A DNA stretch of 43,836 nucleotides from Chloroflexota bacterium (GCA_003141955.1 PLOC01000025.1:3597-47432), one strand, 5' to 3'. Positions 18,003 to 27,434 are shown, counted from the stretch's first letter. A program made the numbers and translations. The notes: generated by a model from the letters alone, not told the origin.

Positions 18003-19232
18003 ATGGCAGACCGGATCAGGGTCCTCATCGTCGACGACATTCCGGAGACTCGCGACCACCTCGCCAAGCTCTTGGGCTTCGAGCCGGACATCGAGGTGGT
18101 GGGTGCGGCGTCCTCGGGTGCCGAGGCGATCGCGCAGGCGACGAAGATCCTGCCGGACGTGATCCTGATGGACATCAACATGCCCGACATGGATGGCATC
18201 GCCGCGACCGAGCGCCTCTCCTCGCAGGTCCCCAGTGCCGCGGTGGTGATGATGTCCGTTCAGGGAGAGGCCGACTATCTGCGTCGCTCGATGCTGGCCG
18301 GCGCCCGAGAGTTCCTGGTCAAGCCCTTCAGTAGCGATGAGTTGACGGCGTCGATCCGGCAGCTCTACTCCCGCGAGAAGGAGAAGGCCGGGCGCGTCGT
18401 GGCAGCCGTGGTGCCGCACAGCGCCGAGCCGCCCGAGCTCGGCACGGTAGTAGCCGTCTTCAGCCCGAAGGGTGGCGTCGGCCGGACGACCATAGCGGTC
18501 AACCTGGCCGTCGTAGCCGCAACGGAGCTCGACAAGAAGGTCGTCCTCGTCGACGGCTCGTTCCAGTTCGGCGATGTGGCCGTCCTACTGAACCTGAACC
18601 CCAAAGACAAGTCGATGTTCGAGCTCGTGTCGGACCTCGAGGCGGGCGGCGACATCGACGCCGTGGACACCTACACGGTCACCCATTCGTCGGGCGTCCA
18701 CGTGATCCTGGCCCCGCCCTCACCTGAGATGGCGGACGTGATCACCCCTACCGGCGTCAAGCGCGTGGTCGAAGCGCTACGCCAGCGGTACGACATCGTG
18801 GTCATCGATTGCGCAGCGTGGTTCAACGATACGACGCTGGGTATCCTTGATCTGGCGGACATCGTGCTGACCGTCCTCACGCTGGAGATCACCAGCATCA
18901 AGAACATCAGGCTCTTTCTCGAGGTGGCTGAGAAGCTCGGCTACGACGACAAGATTCGGCTCGTCCTGAACCGGGCCGACACGACTCTTGGGATCAGGGT
19001 CGCCGACGTAGAGCACTCGATCGGCCGTAAGGTCGACAACACCATCGTCAGCGACGGCCGCGCCGTGGTTTACGCGCTGAACCGGGGAGTACCCTTCGTT
19101 CTCAGCAACCGTGAGGCCCAGGTCTCCCAGGACGTTCTCCGTCTTGCAACGACTATCACCAGCAACAGAGAACCTCGCGAAGAGGATCACAAGGCAACCC
19201 AAAAAGGCAAGTCACTCTTCGCATGGAGATGA
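18003..19232 (+). CDS. cpaE: CpaE/TadZ-like protein: receiver domain + ParA/MinD-type ATPase
   Basis: VLIVDDIPETRDHL, VILMDINMPDMDG and FLVKPFSSDEL (receiver); VFSPKGGVGRTTIAVNLAV (deviant Walker A). Confidence 0.9.
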   Translation: MADRIRVLIVDDIPETRDHLAKLLGFEPDIEVVGAASSGAEAIAQATKILPDVILMDINMPDMDGIAATERLSSQVPSAAVVMMSVQGEADYLRRSMLAGAREFLVKPFSSDELTASIRQLYSREKEKAGRVVAAVVPHSAEPPELGTVVAVFSPKGGVGRTTIAVNLAVVAATELDKKVVLVDGSFQFGDVAVLLNLNPKDKSMFELVSDLEAGGDIDAVDTYTVTHSSGVHVILAPPSPEMADVITPTGVKRVVEALRQRYDIVVIDCAAWFNDTTLGILDLADIVLTVLTLEITSIKNIRLFLEVAEKLGYDDKIRLVLNRADTTLGIRVADVEHSIGRKVDNTIVSDGRAVVYALNRGVPFVLSNREAQVSQDVLRLATTITSNREPREEDHKATQKGKSLFAWR

Positions 19233-19260
19233 CCCTTCGGGCGAGCAAGGGGTGTAGGCG

Positions 19261-20658
19261 ATGTCCCTTCTGAAGCGAATCGAGAGCGCGCGACCGGGCG
19301 TGGCACCGGGAGCGCCCAGCGGCGGGCCGAGCGCGCCAACAGGAACTCCCGGACTTCCCTCGGCACCCTCGAGCCAACGCCTCCTCAATCAGGCTCCCGT
19401 TCGGGAATCCCTCCGAGAGGTCAAGTTCCGGATCCAGTCGCGTGTCATTCAGGACCTGGACCCCAAGCTCGACCTGGCAAACCAGGTCGAGGTGCGCCGC
19501 CAGATCGAGGAGATCTTCGGACGGGTCATCGACGAGGAGGGCCTGGCTCTCACTCGCGCCGAGCGCGTTCGCATGCTCGAGCAGATCACGGACGAGATCA
19601 TCGGCCTGGGGCCCATGGAGCCGCTGCTCCGCGACGAAACCGTGACTGAAATCATGGTCAACGGCCCGCGCCAGGTGTACATCGAGCGCAACGGCCGGCT
19701 GGAGCTCACCAACGTCGTCTTCCAGAACGACGACCACGTGATGCGCATCATCGATCGGATCATCGCCCCGATCGGCCGCCGCATCGACGAGTCGAGCCCG
19801 ATGGTCGACGCGCGTCTGACGGACGGTTCCCGAGTCAACGCCATCATCCCGCCGCTGTCCCTGATCGGGCCGGTGATCACCGTCCGAAAGTTCTCGGCCT
19901 CGCCGTTCACCGTGGATGACCTGATCCGTTTCGGCACGTCGACACCCGAGATGTTCGACTTCCTGCGCGCCTGCGTAGAAGCGCGCCTGAATATCTTCGT
20001 GTCGGGCGGCACCGGCTCGGGCAAGACCACGACCCTCAACGTTCTCTCATCGTTCATCCCGAACGACGAGCGCATCATCACCGTCGAGGACGCGGCCGAG
20101 CTGCAGCTCCGCCAGGAGCACGTGGTCACCCTCGAGTCGCGGCCACCGAACATCGAAGGCCGCGGCGCCGTCCCGATCCGCGAGCTCGTTCGCAACTGCC
20201 TCCGAATGAGGCCCGATCGAATCATCGTCGGCGAGTGCCGAGGCGGCGAGGCGCTGGACATGCTCCAGGCCATGAACACCGGCCACGACGGCTCGATGTC
20301 CACCGGCCACGCCAACAGCCCGCGCGACATGCTCGCCCGACTCGAAACGATGGTCCTCATGGCGGGCGTAGACCTGCCTCTGCGAGCCATCCGTGAGCAG
20401 GTCTCCTCCGCCGTCGATCTCATCGTCCATCAGTCTCGCCTGAAGGACGGCACCCGCAGAATCGTGAACATCACCGAAGTTCAGGGCATGGAAGGCGACG
20501 TCATCGTCATGCAGGACGTATTCGTCTTCGAGCAGACCGGCGTCGTCGAGGGCAAGATCCAGGGCCGCCTCCGCCCGACCGGCATTCGGCCAAAGTTCGT
20601 CGAGAAGTTCGAAGTAATGGGTATCCACCTGCCGCGCGGCCTGTTCGGCTTCGCGTAG
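19261..20658 (+). CDS. tadA: Tad/Flp pilus secretion ATPase TadA/CpaF
   Basis: NIFVSGGTGSGKTTTLNVLSSFI, RIITVEDAAELQL, RPDRIIVGECRGGEALDMLQAMNTGHDGSMSTGHANSPRDML. Confidence 0.95.
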   Translation: MSLLKRIESARPGVAPGAPSGGPSAPTGTPGLPSAPSSQRLLNQAPVRESLREVKFRIQSRVIQDLDPKLDLANQVEVRRQIEEIFGRVIDEEGLALTRAERVRMLEQITDEIIGLGPMEPLLRDETVTEIMVNGPRQVYIERNGRLELTNVVFQNDDHVMRIIDRIIAPIGRRIDESSPMVDARLTDGSRVNAIIPPLSLIGPVITVRKFSASPFTVDDLIRFGTSTPEMFDFLRACVEARLNIFVSGGTGSGKTTTLNVLSSFIPNDERIITVEDAAELQLRQEHVVTLESRPPNIEGRGAVPIRELVRNCLRMRPDRIIVGECRGGEALDMLQAMNTGHDGSMSTGHANSPRDMLARLETMVLMAGVDLPLRAIREQVSSAVDLIVHQSRLKDGTRRIVNITEVQGMEGDVIVMQDVFVFEQTGVVEGKIQGRLRPTGIRPKFVEKFEVMGIHLPRGLFGFA

Positions 20659-20682
20659 AGAAACGAAGGCAGGGAGGCCATC

Positions 20683-21690
20683 GTGGTCATCATCGTCGCG
20701 TTGATCCTCGCCATGGGGATCATGCTCGTCTTCATCGGTCTGGCGACATCCGGCCGCGGATCTGGGATCAGCGCCCGACTCGAGCGCTACACCGCGAGCA
20801 AGCCCGAGGCCTCCACCACGACCGTCCAGCCGGGCGTCGGAATCGGCGACGTACTTTCTCAGAGCGTGGCCCTGGCCCGCCTGAACAGGATCGTCGAGCA
20901 ACGCGACTTCGGCGCGAACCTGGCCCGCGACATCGCCCGCGCCGATCTCAAGCTCAAGCCGGGCGAGTTCATCGCGCTCTGGATCGGGTCCATCGTGGGC
21001 ATCCCGTTCCTGTTCCTGTTCCTGGGCCTCGTTCTGCAGCCGCTGGCGTCTCCGCTGGGGCTCCTGATAGGTGCCGCCATCGGTGCGTGGCTGCCGCGCT
21101 TCTGGCTGGGCCGCCGCCGCGCGTCACGCCTCAATGCCTTCAACAAGCAGCTGCCCGACACGATCACGCTGATCGCCAACGCCCTGCGGGCGGGCTCCTC
21201 GTTCCTGCAGGCCATCGAGATGGTCGTGCGCGAGGCCCAGCCGCCGATCACGATCGAGTTCGGACGCGTGGTCCGCGAGGTCAACCTTGGCCTGGCCTTC
21301 GACGTCGCGCTCGACAACATGGTCCGCCGCGTGCGCTCGGACGACCTCGAGCTGATGGCCACGGCGATCACGATCCAGCACCAGGTCGGCGGCAACCTCG
21401 CCGAGATCCTGGACTCGATCGCATTCACCATCCGCGAGCGCGTCAGGATCAAGGGCGAGATCAGGACCCTGACCGCGCAGCAGCGGATGTCGGGTTACCT
21501 GGTCGCCTTCCTGCCGATCGGCCTGGTGGGCGTCCTGTTCGTCATCGCTCCCAAGTTCATGCAGCCCATGTTCGAGAATCCGCCGGGGATCCTCAATCTG
21601 CCGGTGGGCCTGATCGTTTTGTGCCTTGCCGGGATCAACATGTTCATCGGGTTCATGATCATCCGCAGCATCGTCAACATCGAGGTCTGA
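20683..21690 (+). CDS. tadB: Tad pilus inner-membrane protein TadB
   Basis: T2SSF domain (LPDTITLIANALRAGSSFLQAIEMVVREAQPPITIEFGRVVREVNLG) with flanking TMs; GTG start. Confidence 0.88.
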   Translation: MVIIVALILAMGIMLVFIGLATSGRGSGISARLERYTASKPEASTTTVQPGVGIGDVLSQSVALARLNRIVEQRDFGANLARDIARADLKLKPGEFIALWIGSIVGIPFLFLFLGLVLQPLASPLGLLIGAAIGAWLPRFWLGRRRASRLNAFNKQLPDTITLIANALRAGSSFLQAIEMVVREAQPPITIEFGRVVREVNLGLAFDVALDNMVRRVRSDDLELMATAITIQHQVGGNLAEILDSIAFTIRERVRIKGEIRTLTAQQRMSGYLVAFLPIGLVGVLFVIAPKFMQPMFENPPGILNLPVGLIVLCLAGINMFIGFMIIRSIVNIEV

Positions 21691-21691
21691 G

Positions 21692-22645
21692 ATGGTGTAC
21701 GTCCTTGCCGGCGTGGCGGGCCTCGGGATCTTCTTGATCTTCGTGGCTCTCGCCAGCGGCGGATCGGTCGATCCGGTCCAGGCCCGGCTGACTCAGCTGG
21801 GCAACATCCAGGCTCGCAACCTCGAAGAGCTCGAACTCCAACAGCCGTTCGCCGAACGCACCCTGCGCCCCCTCATCGCACGGCTCTCGCGGACCGGTGG
21901 GCGCCTGAGCAGCGCCTCGTCGGCCGAGACCGCCGAGAAGCGGCTCGCGCTCGCGGGCAACCCGGGCGACATGCGGCTGGCCGACTGGATGGGCGTCAAG
22001 ATGTTGGTCGGCATCGGCACGGGCGCGGTCCTGTTCCTGCTCCTCGGCGTCCTCGCCGCGGGTGGCATCAGCGGCGTCGGGTCCATCGTCAAGGGACTCT
22101 TCTTCGGGCTCATCGGCTTCTTCGTGGGCTACCTCGCGCCCGAGTTCTGGCTCGGCCGCAAGATCAAGGCCCGCCAGAAGATCATCCTCAAGATGATCCC
22201 GGACACGCTGGACCTGCTGACGATCTCCGTTCGTGCCGGTCTCGGCTTCGACGCCGCGCTGGCCAAGGTGGTAGAGAAGCTGCCCGGCCCGCTAACCGAC
22301 GAGTTCCGCCGGGCGCTGGCCGAGGTGCGCGTGGGCAAGGCCAGGCGCGAGGCTCTGCGCGACATGATCCCGCGGACCAACGTCCAGCCCCTCTCCAACT
22401 TCATCGGCGCGATCATCCAGGCCGAGACGCTGGGCGTCTCGATCTCCAAGGTGCTGCAGGTCCAGTCCGAGCAGCTCCGCATCGAGCGCCGCCAGCGAGC
22501 CGAGGAGATGGCCGCCAAGGCGCCCATCAAGATGCTCTTCCCGCTTGTCGGCTGCATCTTCCCATCGCTCTTCGTCGTCATTCTCGGCCCGGCCATCATC
22601 TCGCTGGTGAAGACCTTCGCCGGCGGCGGCATTCCGACCAGGTGA
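21692..22645 (+). CDS. tadC: Tad pilus inner-membrane protein TadC
   Basis: T2SSF domain (IPDTLDLLTISVRAGLGFDAALAKVVEKLPGPLTDEFRRALAEVRVGKARREALRDMIPRT). Confidence 0.88.
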   Translation: MVYVLAGVAGLGIFLIFVALASGGSVDPVQARLTQLGNIQARNLEELELQQPFAERTLRPLIARLSRTGGRLSSASSAETAEKRLALAGNPGDMRLADWMGVKMLVGIGTGAVLFLLLGVLAAGGISGVGSIVKGLFFGLIGFFVGYLAPEFWLGRKIKARQKIILKMIPDTLDLLTISVRAGLGFDAALAKVVEKLPGPLTDEFRRALAEVRVGKARREALRDMIPRTNVQPLSNFIGAIIQAETLGVSISKVLQVQSEQLRIERRQRAEEMAAKAPIKMLFPLVGCIFPSLFVVILGPAIISLVKTFAGGGIPTR

Positions 22646-22661
22646 GCGGGGTTTCGAGCAG

Positions 22662-23048
22662 GTGAGCAGGCCACTTCTGGTGGCCCGCAACACCAGCCGC
22701 GGGACTGTGCTGGCAGAGCGGCTCGAGGACGGTTCCTCCTTCTGGGCCAAGTTCATGGGCCTCATGGGTCGCTCGTCGCTTCCGCGAGGAGAAGGGCTGT
22801 GGCTACCGGGCGAGAACGGCATCCACATGCTGTTCATGCGTTTCGCGATCGACGTCGTCTTCGTTTCACCGCCGGCGGACAGGCGCGGTGGGACGCGCCG
22901 GGTCCTGTCGCTGCATCGGGCCGTGCCGCCATGGCGTGGAGTGGTGTGGCGCGTCGGCGGTGCAAAGGGCGTCCTGGAGTTGCCGCCCGGCACGATCGAC
23001 CAATCGGACACGGAAGTGGGCGACGAGATCGCGATCGGGCCGCGATAG
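22662..23048 (+). CDS. DUF192 family protein
   Basis: WAKFMGLMGRSSLPRGEGLWLPGENGIHMLFMRFAIDVVFV ... VLELPPGTID. Confidence 0.82.
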   Translation: MSRPLLVARNTSRGTVLAERLEDGSSFWAKFMGLMGRSSLPRGEGLWLPGENGIHMLFMRFAIDVVFVSPPADRRGGTRRVLSLHRAVPPWRGVVWRVGGAKGVLELPPGTIDQSDTEVGDEIAIGPR

Positions 23049-23180
23049 GGACCGTGAGAGAAGTCGCCGCGGCCGCGGCCGTGGAGGCAGGGGCGGCTAC
23101 GGCGGCTGGAGCCGTGGCCCCGCGGGCGGCGGCGGCCCGCCGCATAAGCGCGAAGTACGTGGCGCGTAAGCCGGCCGCGT

Positions 23181-23186
23181 TAGCCT
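23181..23186 (+). promoter_or_regulatory. Candidate -10 (TAGCCT) 6 nt upstream of ATG 23193 (comF)
   Basis: TAGCCT-CCCGAC-ATG. Confidence 0.35.
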
Positions 23187-23192
23187 CCCGAC

Positions 23193-23900
23193 ATGGCAGC
23201 GCGGGCGACGAACAGGATCGGCGGCGTGGCGCGGGCGGCTCGTCTGGGTGGAGCGCTGCTCGATCTGGCGCTGCCGGCAAGTTGCGCCGGCTGCGCGGCC
23301 GAAGGAACCGTCCTGTGCCCGAGATGCCGGCGCGCTCTGGAAGTTCGACTGGCGCTGCCGCCGGGCGTGCCGCTGGGCCTGCCCGCGGCAATGCCGGTGC
23401 CGCTGGCGCAGCTGGAGTGGTGCGCGCCCTTCTCGGGCGTGATCCGAGTGGCGTTGCACCGGCTCAAGTACTCCGGGGAGCGGCGGCTGGCCGCGCCTCT
23501 GGCAGATGCGATGGCAGCTCGCTGGGAAGCGGCGGGGGTCGGCGGAGAGATGCTGGTCCCCGTTCCGGTGCATGCGGAGCGAGCCAGGCGTCGCGGCTAC
23601 GACCAGGCGTTCCTACTCGCCTCCGCCGCCTCGGACCGACTCCACGTTCCGTGGCAGGCGTCACTCGAGCGGACGCGCCACACCACTCCACAGTTCGAGT
23701 TGGGGCGCCACGCTCGGCGCACCAACGTCAGCGGGGCCTTCGCCCTGCGCGCCGGCACGGGCCCGGCAGTGAAAGGCAGGTGGCCGATTCTCATCGACGA
23801 TGTGGTCACGACGGGCTCGACGCTGGTCGCCTGCGCCGAGGCGCTCTTCGACGCCGGTGCAATCGCGGTTTCGGCGCTGACGGTGGCGCGAGAGCGCTGA
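23193..23900 (+). CDS. comF: ComF family protein / phosphoribosyltransferase
   Basis: CAGCAAEGTVLCPRCRRAL (Zn finger), RARRRGYDQAFLLA and ILIDDVVTTGSTLVACAEALFDAGA (PRPP loop). Confidence 0.88.
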   Translation: MAARATNRIGGVARAARLGGALLDLALPASCAGCAAEGTVLCPRCRRALEVRLALPPGVPLGLPAAMPVPLAQLEWCAPFSGVIRVALHRLKYSGERRLAAPLADAMAARWEAAGVGGEMLVPVPVHAERARRRGYDQAFLLASAASDRLHVPWQASLERTRHTTPQFELGRHARRTNVSGAFALRAGTGPAVKGRWPILIDDVVTTGSTLVACAEALFDAGAIAVSALTVARER

Positions 23901-23941
23901 TCCGCCGGGAACGGCAGGGGCCGAGAGCCGGCGGCGGCTCC

Positions 23942-23947
23942 TATACT
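23942..23947 (+). promoter_or_regulatory. Candidate -10 (TATACT) 6 nt upstream of GTG 23954 (uORF before hpf)
   Basis: TATACT-GGCCGC-GTG. Confidence 0.45.
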
Positions 23948-23953
23948 GGCCGC

Positions 23954-24037
23954 GTGGCAGCGGCTCTTCGAGATGCGCGCCCGTGTCGGCCGAAGGTCGG
24001 CGCGACGCGCCATTTGCTTTGCGGAGGTAGGCCGTGA
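23954..24037 (+). CDS. Possible 27-aa leaderless upstream ORF overlapping the hpf start
   Basis: VAAALRDARPCRPKVGATRHLLCGGRP*; its TGA overlaps the hpf GTG (GTGA). The hpf SD (GGAGG 24023-24027) lies inside it. Confidence 0.35.
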   Translation: MAAALRDARPCRPKVGATRHLLCGGRP

Positions 24038-24675
24038 GGACGATCGTCAAGGGCAAGAACATCGACGTCCCGGATTCCGTGAGGCAGTACGCCGAGCGCA
24101 AGATGCGCCGGCTGGAACGCTTCCTGGACGATCGATCGGAAGCCGTGGTCGAGCTGTCGACCGAGCAGCACCGCAGCGGCGCCGACTCGCAGATCGTGGA
24201 GGTGACGCTCGTCGTCGACGGCCAGCCCCTGCGCAGCCACGCCGCGGGCCCAACCCACCAGGCCTGCCTGGACATCGTGATCGACCGCATCGAGCGCCAG
24301 GCCGTCGACTTCCGCGAGAAGCCCAAGGGCAAGGCTCGGCCGGATGCCGGCAAGGGCAAGCGGATCGTCGACGACGGCGAACCGACCCTTTACGGCAAGG
24401 CCGCGGCCGCTGCGGCCGCCGCGGCTGAGAGCCCTGAGGATCAGGCGCGTCGCTCGCGCATCGTCCAGACCAAGCGCTTCGCCATTGAGCCGATGTTCGA
24501 GGAGGACGCCGTCGCGAGGATGGAGGAGCTCGGCCACGTCTTCTTCATCTTCGTCAACGCCGAGACGGAGCGACTATGCGTCCTGTACAAGCGCAACGGG
24601 GGCGACTACGGGCTGATCGAGCCGGTGATCGCCGGCCAGTACACGCCCGGCCGAAACGACCACAGGGCGGGCTGA
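24034..24675 (+). CDS. hpf: Long-form ribosome hibernation promoting factor
   Basis: N-terminal S30AE domain (VKGKNIDVPDSVRQYAERKMRRLERFL) and C-terminal domain (VQTKRFAIEPMFEEDAVARMEELGHVFFIFVNAETERLCVLYKRNGGDYGLIEP). Confidence 0.95.
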   Translation: MRTIVKGKNIDVPDSVRQYAERKMRRLERFLDDRSEAVVELSTEQHRSGADSQIVEVTLVVDGQPLRSHAAGPTHQACLDIVIDRIERQAVDFREKPKGKARPDAGKGKRIVDDGEPTLYGKAAAAAAAAAESPEDQARRSRIVQTKRFAIEPMFEEDAVARMEELGHVFFIFVNAETERLCVLYKRNGGDYGLIEPVIAGQYTPGRNDHRAG

Positions 24676-24716
24676 CGACCATCGACCGCCACCGCGCCAG
24701 GAGGGGCAGGATCCAA

Positions 24717-25730
24717 GTGACGGCTGAGTCGGGGCGGCGGGTCGAGTTGCCCGGTGGGCGCCGGGCGGGGCCGCATCTGCCCATGGGGCCCGGCCTTCTG
24801 AAGGTCGCCGAACGCGCCGGCGAGATCGGCGCCTCCGCGCTGCAGATATTCAGCGACAACCCCACGGCGTGGCGGCGGCGGCCCGAGCCACCGGCCGAAG
24901 CACCCGCCTTCCGCCGGCGTCTGGCCGAGCTCGACATCGGGCCGCTGGCGATCCACGCCGCTTACCTGGTGAACCTGGCTGGTGCCGACGAGATCCTCTT
25001 CGAACGATCCGTCGAGGTTCTGCGCCACGAGCTGGTTCACGCCCCGGCCTTCGGGGCCCGCTTCATCAACGTCCACGCCGGCTCCCATCGGGGCGCCGGC
25101 GTGGAGGCGGGCGTCGCGCGACTTGTCGAAGGCCTGTCACGAGCTCTGGCCGAGGCACCGGACGGCCCGGGCGCGCCGGTGGTAGTCGTCGAAAACTCAT
25201 CCGGCGGCGGCGACAGCATCGGGGTCAGCGTCGAGCAGCTGGCAGCGGTCCTCGAGACCGCCGCCGCGCGGGGCCTGGACGGACGCATCGGCTTCTGCCT
25301 GGACACCGCCCATCTGTGGGGCGCCGGCTACGACATCGCCGATCCGGCGGTGATCGATCGCGTGCTGGCCGATTTCGACCGACTGCTCGGACTGGACCGG
25401 CTGCGGATGATCCACCTCAACGACACCTCGTCGGGCCTCGGATCGCGCCACGACCGGCACGAAAACCTGGGCGAGGGACGGATCGGGCCGGTGGGAATGG
25501 CGCACCTGCTCCGACATCCGGCCCTGGACCGCGTGACCTTCTTCCTGGAGACGCCCGGCATGGAAAAGGGCTTCGACGCGGTCAACATGGCCCGGGTCGG
25601 CGATCTCGTCGAGGGCAGACCGCTCACGCCCGGCCCCCTGCCCAGACCGGGGACCGGCCCCGGGCCCACGCCGCAGGCCGGGCCCACTGCAGAGACGCCA
25701 GCGCAAGCGGGGGGTCGGGCGGGGGCATGA
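24717..25730 (+). CDS. nfo: Endonuclease IV (AP endonuclease family 2)
   Basis: IHAAYLVNLA, NVHAGSH, VVVENSSGGG, FCLDTAHLWGAGYD, MIHLNDTSSGLGSRHDRHENLGEGRIG and FFLETPGM cover the expected metal-ligand positions. GTG start with AGGAGGGG upstream. Confidence 0.9.
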   Translation: MTAESGRRVELPGGRRAGPHLPMGPGLLKVAERAGEIGASALQIFSDNPTAWRRRPEPPAEAPAFRRRLAELDIGPLAIHAAYLVNLAGADEILFERSVEVLRHELVHAPAFGARFINVHAGSHRGAGVEAGVARLVEGLSRALAEAPDGPGAPVVVVENSSGGGDSIGVSVEQLAAVLETAAARGLDGRIGFCLDTAHLWGAGYDIADPAVIDRVLADFDRLLGLDRLRMIHLNDTSSGLGSRHDRHENLGEGRIGPVGMAHLLRHPALDRVTFFLETPGMEKGFDAVNMARVGDLVEGRPLTPGPLPRPGTGPGPTPQAGPTAETPAQAGGRAGA

Positions 25731-27400
25731 GCGGGCTCGTGGGTCGGAGGTCCGTGCTCGCGCGCTGCGTCGCCGGCGTGAGCGCTCGCCTGGGAGTGCA
25801 GGTCCGCGAGCTCGGCTGCCTGGCCGCCATCCTCGCCGTGGCCGCCGCAACGCGCTTGGCCAACCTGCCGGCCCGAGGCGGCTGGGACGCCGACCAGGGC
25901 ACCGAGATGCTGGCGCTGCGGAACGCGATCAATGGCGGCGGTCTGCCGACTTTCGGGCCTCTGGCGATCAGCGTCGGCGGCAACTTCCACCACGGCGCCC
26001 TGTATTACGACCTGCTCCTCCCGGCGATGTGGATCGGCAACGGCGACCCGACGTTCGTCGTGGCGGAGATCGCGCTCCTGAGCCTGCTGGTCGTGCCGAT
26101 CGTGTGGTGGATCGCGCGCTCGGTCAGTGGAGTCGCGGCGGGCTTAATGGCGGCCGTCCTGGCGGCGATCTCGGCCAGCCTGATCGGCTACGCCACCTTC
26201 ATCTGGAATCCCACCCTGGTCGAGCCTGCGGCGGCCGTGGCGTTCCTGGGCGCCTGGGAAGCGTGGCGAACCGCTCGGCCCCAGTGGTGGCTCGTGGCGG
26301 CCGCAGGGAGCGCCGTGGCGATGCAGTCGCACGTTGCCGCCGGCGTGATCGTGGTTCCGATGGCGGCCGCTTTCCTGGCCGCTTTCCGGCGCGCCCCCGC
26401 GGGCCGCCGGCGCCGTGTCGCGGCCTGGGGGGCAGCGGCCGTGGCCCTGGTCGTGGTCTCGTACCTGCCGCTGATCGTGTACGAGCTGGGTCACGACTTC
26501 TCCGAGACGCGGGGCATGATCGGCTACTTCACCGGTCCGGATTCCACGCCCGCCCACGACCCGCTGACGCGACTCATCTTCAGCACGATTCGCATCCTGG
26601 CCTGGCCGCTCACCCGATGGCCGATGGTGGATCTGGTGCCGGCCTTCCTGCCGTCTGTGGCGGTCGCCGCGACGCTGGCGCTGACGTTCATCTGGCGATT
26701 GGTGAAGACGGGCGCGCCGGTCAGGGTCACGGCGACGGACGCGCCGACGGAGACGCCCGACCGCGCAGCCGGCGCGGCCCGGCGCGCCTCCGTCGAGGAA
26801 TACGAGGGTCTTCGTTTCGTGGGCGGATTGCTGTTGCTCATCATCCTGACCCTCGGACTGGGCCTCAAGGCCGTCTCGGAGGTCCAGGAGCTGCCCACGG
26901 AGCAGTACCACGTCGTAGCCGACCCGCTCGTGCTCGTGGCCACCGGCCTCGCGCTGGCGGGCATCTGGCGGGCGGCCGGCAGCGGCCTGGCGAGGCAGAT
27001 CGGACGGGCCGCCGCCCTCGTGGCGCTGGCGGGGCTGGTCGCCTGGAACGTCGGCCACTGGCCGCCGCTCACATCGCCGGACGGTGGCTGGCCCGCGGCC
27101 CAGGCCGCGGCAACGAGGATCGAGCGCATCGCCGCAGGAGCCCCGATCGCGCTTGTCCCGCTGTTCGAGGAGAAGGGCGCCGACGCCTACGCCTACCCGC
27201 TGGAGCGCGATCACGCTACCCTGGTGGCGGTCGACCGGGCCGGCGTCGTGGTCGTCCTGTGCGACACCTTCTGGCTCCAGGGCTGCGGCGGCCAGGCCGA
27301 GGCGGCGTGGCTCGACAGCCAGCCCGGCGGGCTGACGCAGGTGGACCAATTCGCGGCCGCGCCGGACAGGATCATGACCGTCTACCGTCGATCACCGTGA
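25727..27400 (+). CDS. GT-C-like multi-TM protein, tandem paralogue A
   Basis: GGWDADQGTEMLALRNAI, ISVGGNFHHGALYYDLLLPAMWIGNGDPTFVV; ATGA overlap with nfo. Confidence 0.7.
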   Translation: MSGLVGRRSVLARCVAGVSARLGVQVRELGCLAAILAVAAATRLANLPARGGWDADQGTEMLALRNAINGGGLPTFGPLAISVGGNFHHGALYYDLLLPAMWIGNGDPTFVVAEIALLSLLVVPIVWWIARSVSGVAAGLMAAVLAAISASLIGYATFIWNPTLVEPAAAVAFLGAWEAWRTARPQWWLVAAAGSAVAMQSHVAAGVIVVPMAAAFLAAFRRAPAGRRRRVAAWGAAAVALVVVSYLPLIVYELGHDFSETRGMIGYFTGPDSTPAHDPLTRLIFSTIRILAWPLTRWPMVDLVPAFLPSVAVAATLALTFIWRLVKTGAPVRVTATDAPTETPDRAAGAARRASVEEYEGLRFVGGLLLLIILTLGLGLKAVSEVQELPTEQYHVVADPLVLVATGLALAGIWRAAGSGLARQIGRAAALVALAGLVAWNVGHWPPLTSPDGGWPAAQAAATRIERIAAGAPIALVPLFEEKGADAYAYPLERDHATLVAVDRAGVVVVLCDTFWLQGCGGQAEAAWLDSQPGGLTQVDQFAAAPDRIMTVYRRSP

Positions 27401-27434
27401 GGGACAGTTGGGACAAGCGGACGCTGCACCGGGC

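Noticed and set aside
23049-23192. Coding or structured RNA in the GC-rich gap before comF
   Set aside because: Simple GGC/GCG-rich composition gives many chance hairpins and open frames; no T-tract, SD or conserved motif beyond the comF upstream element.
22799-24037. 412-aa plus-strand ORF overlapping DUF192 and comF
   Set aside because: Out of frame with two recognisable proteins; low-complexity Ala/Gly/Arg. Only its last 84 nt are considered, as a separate uORF.
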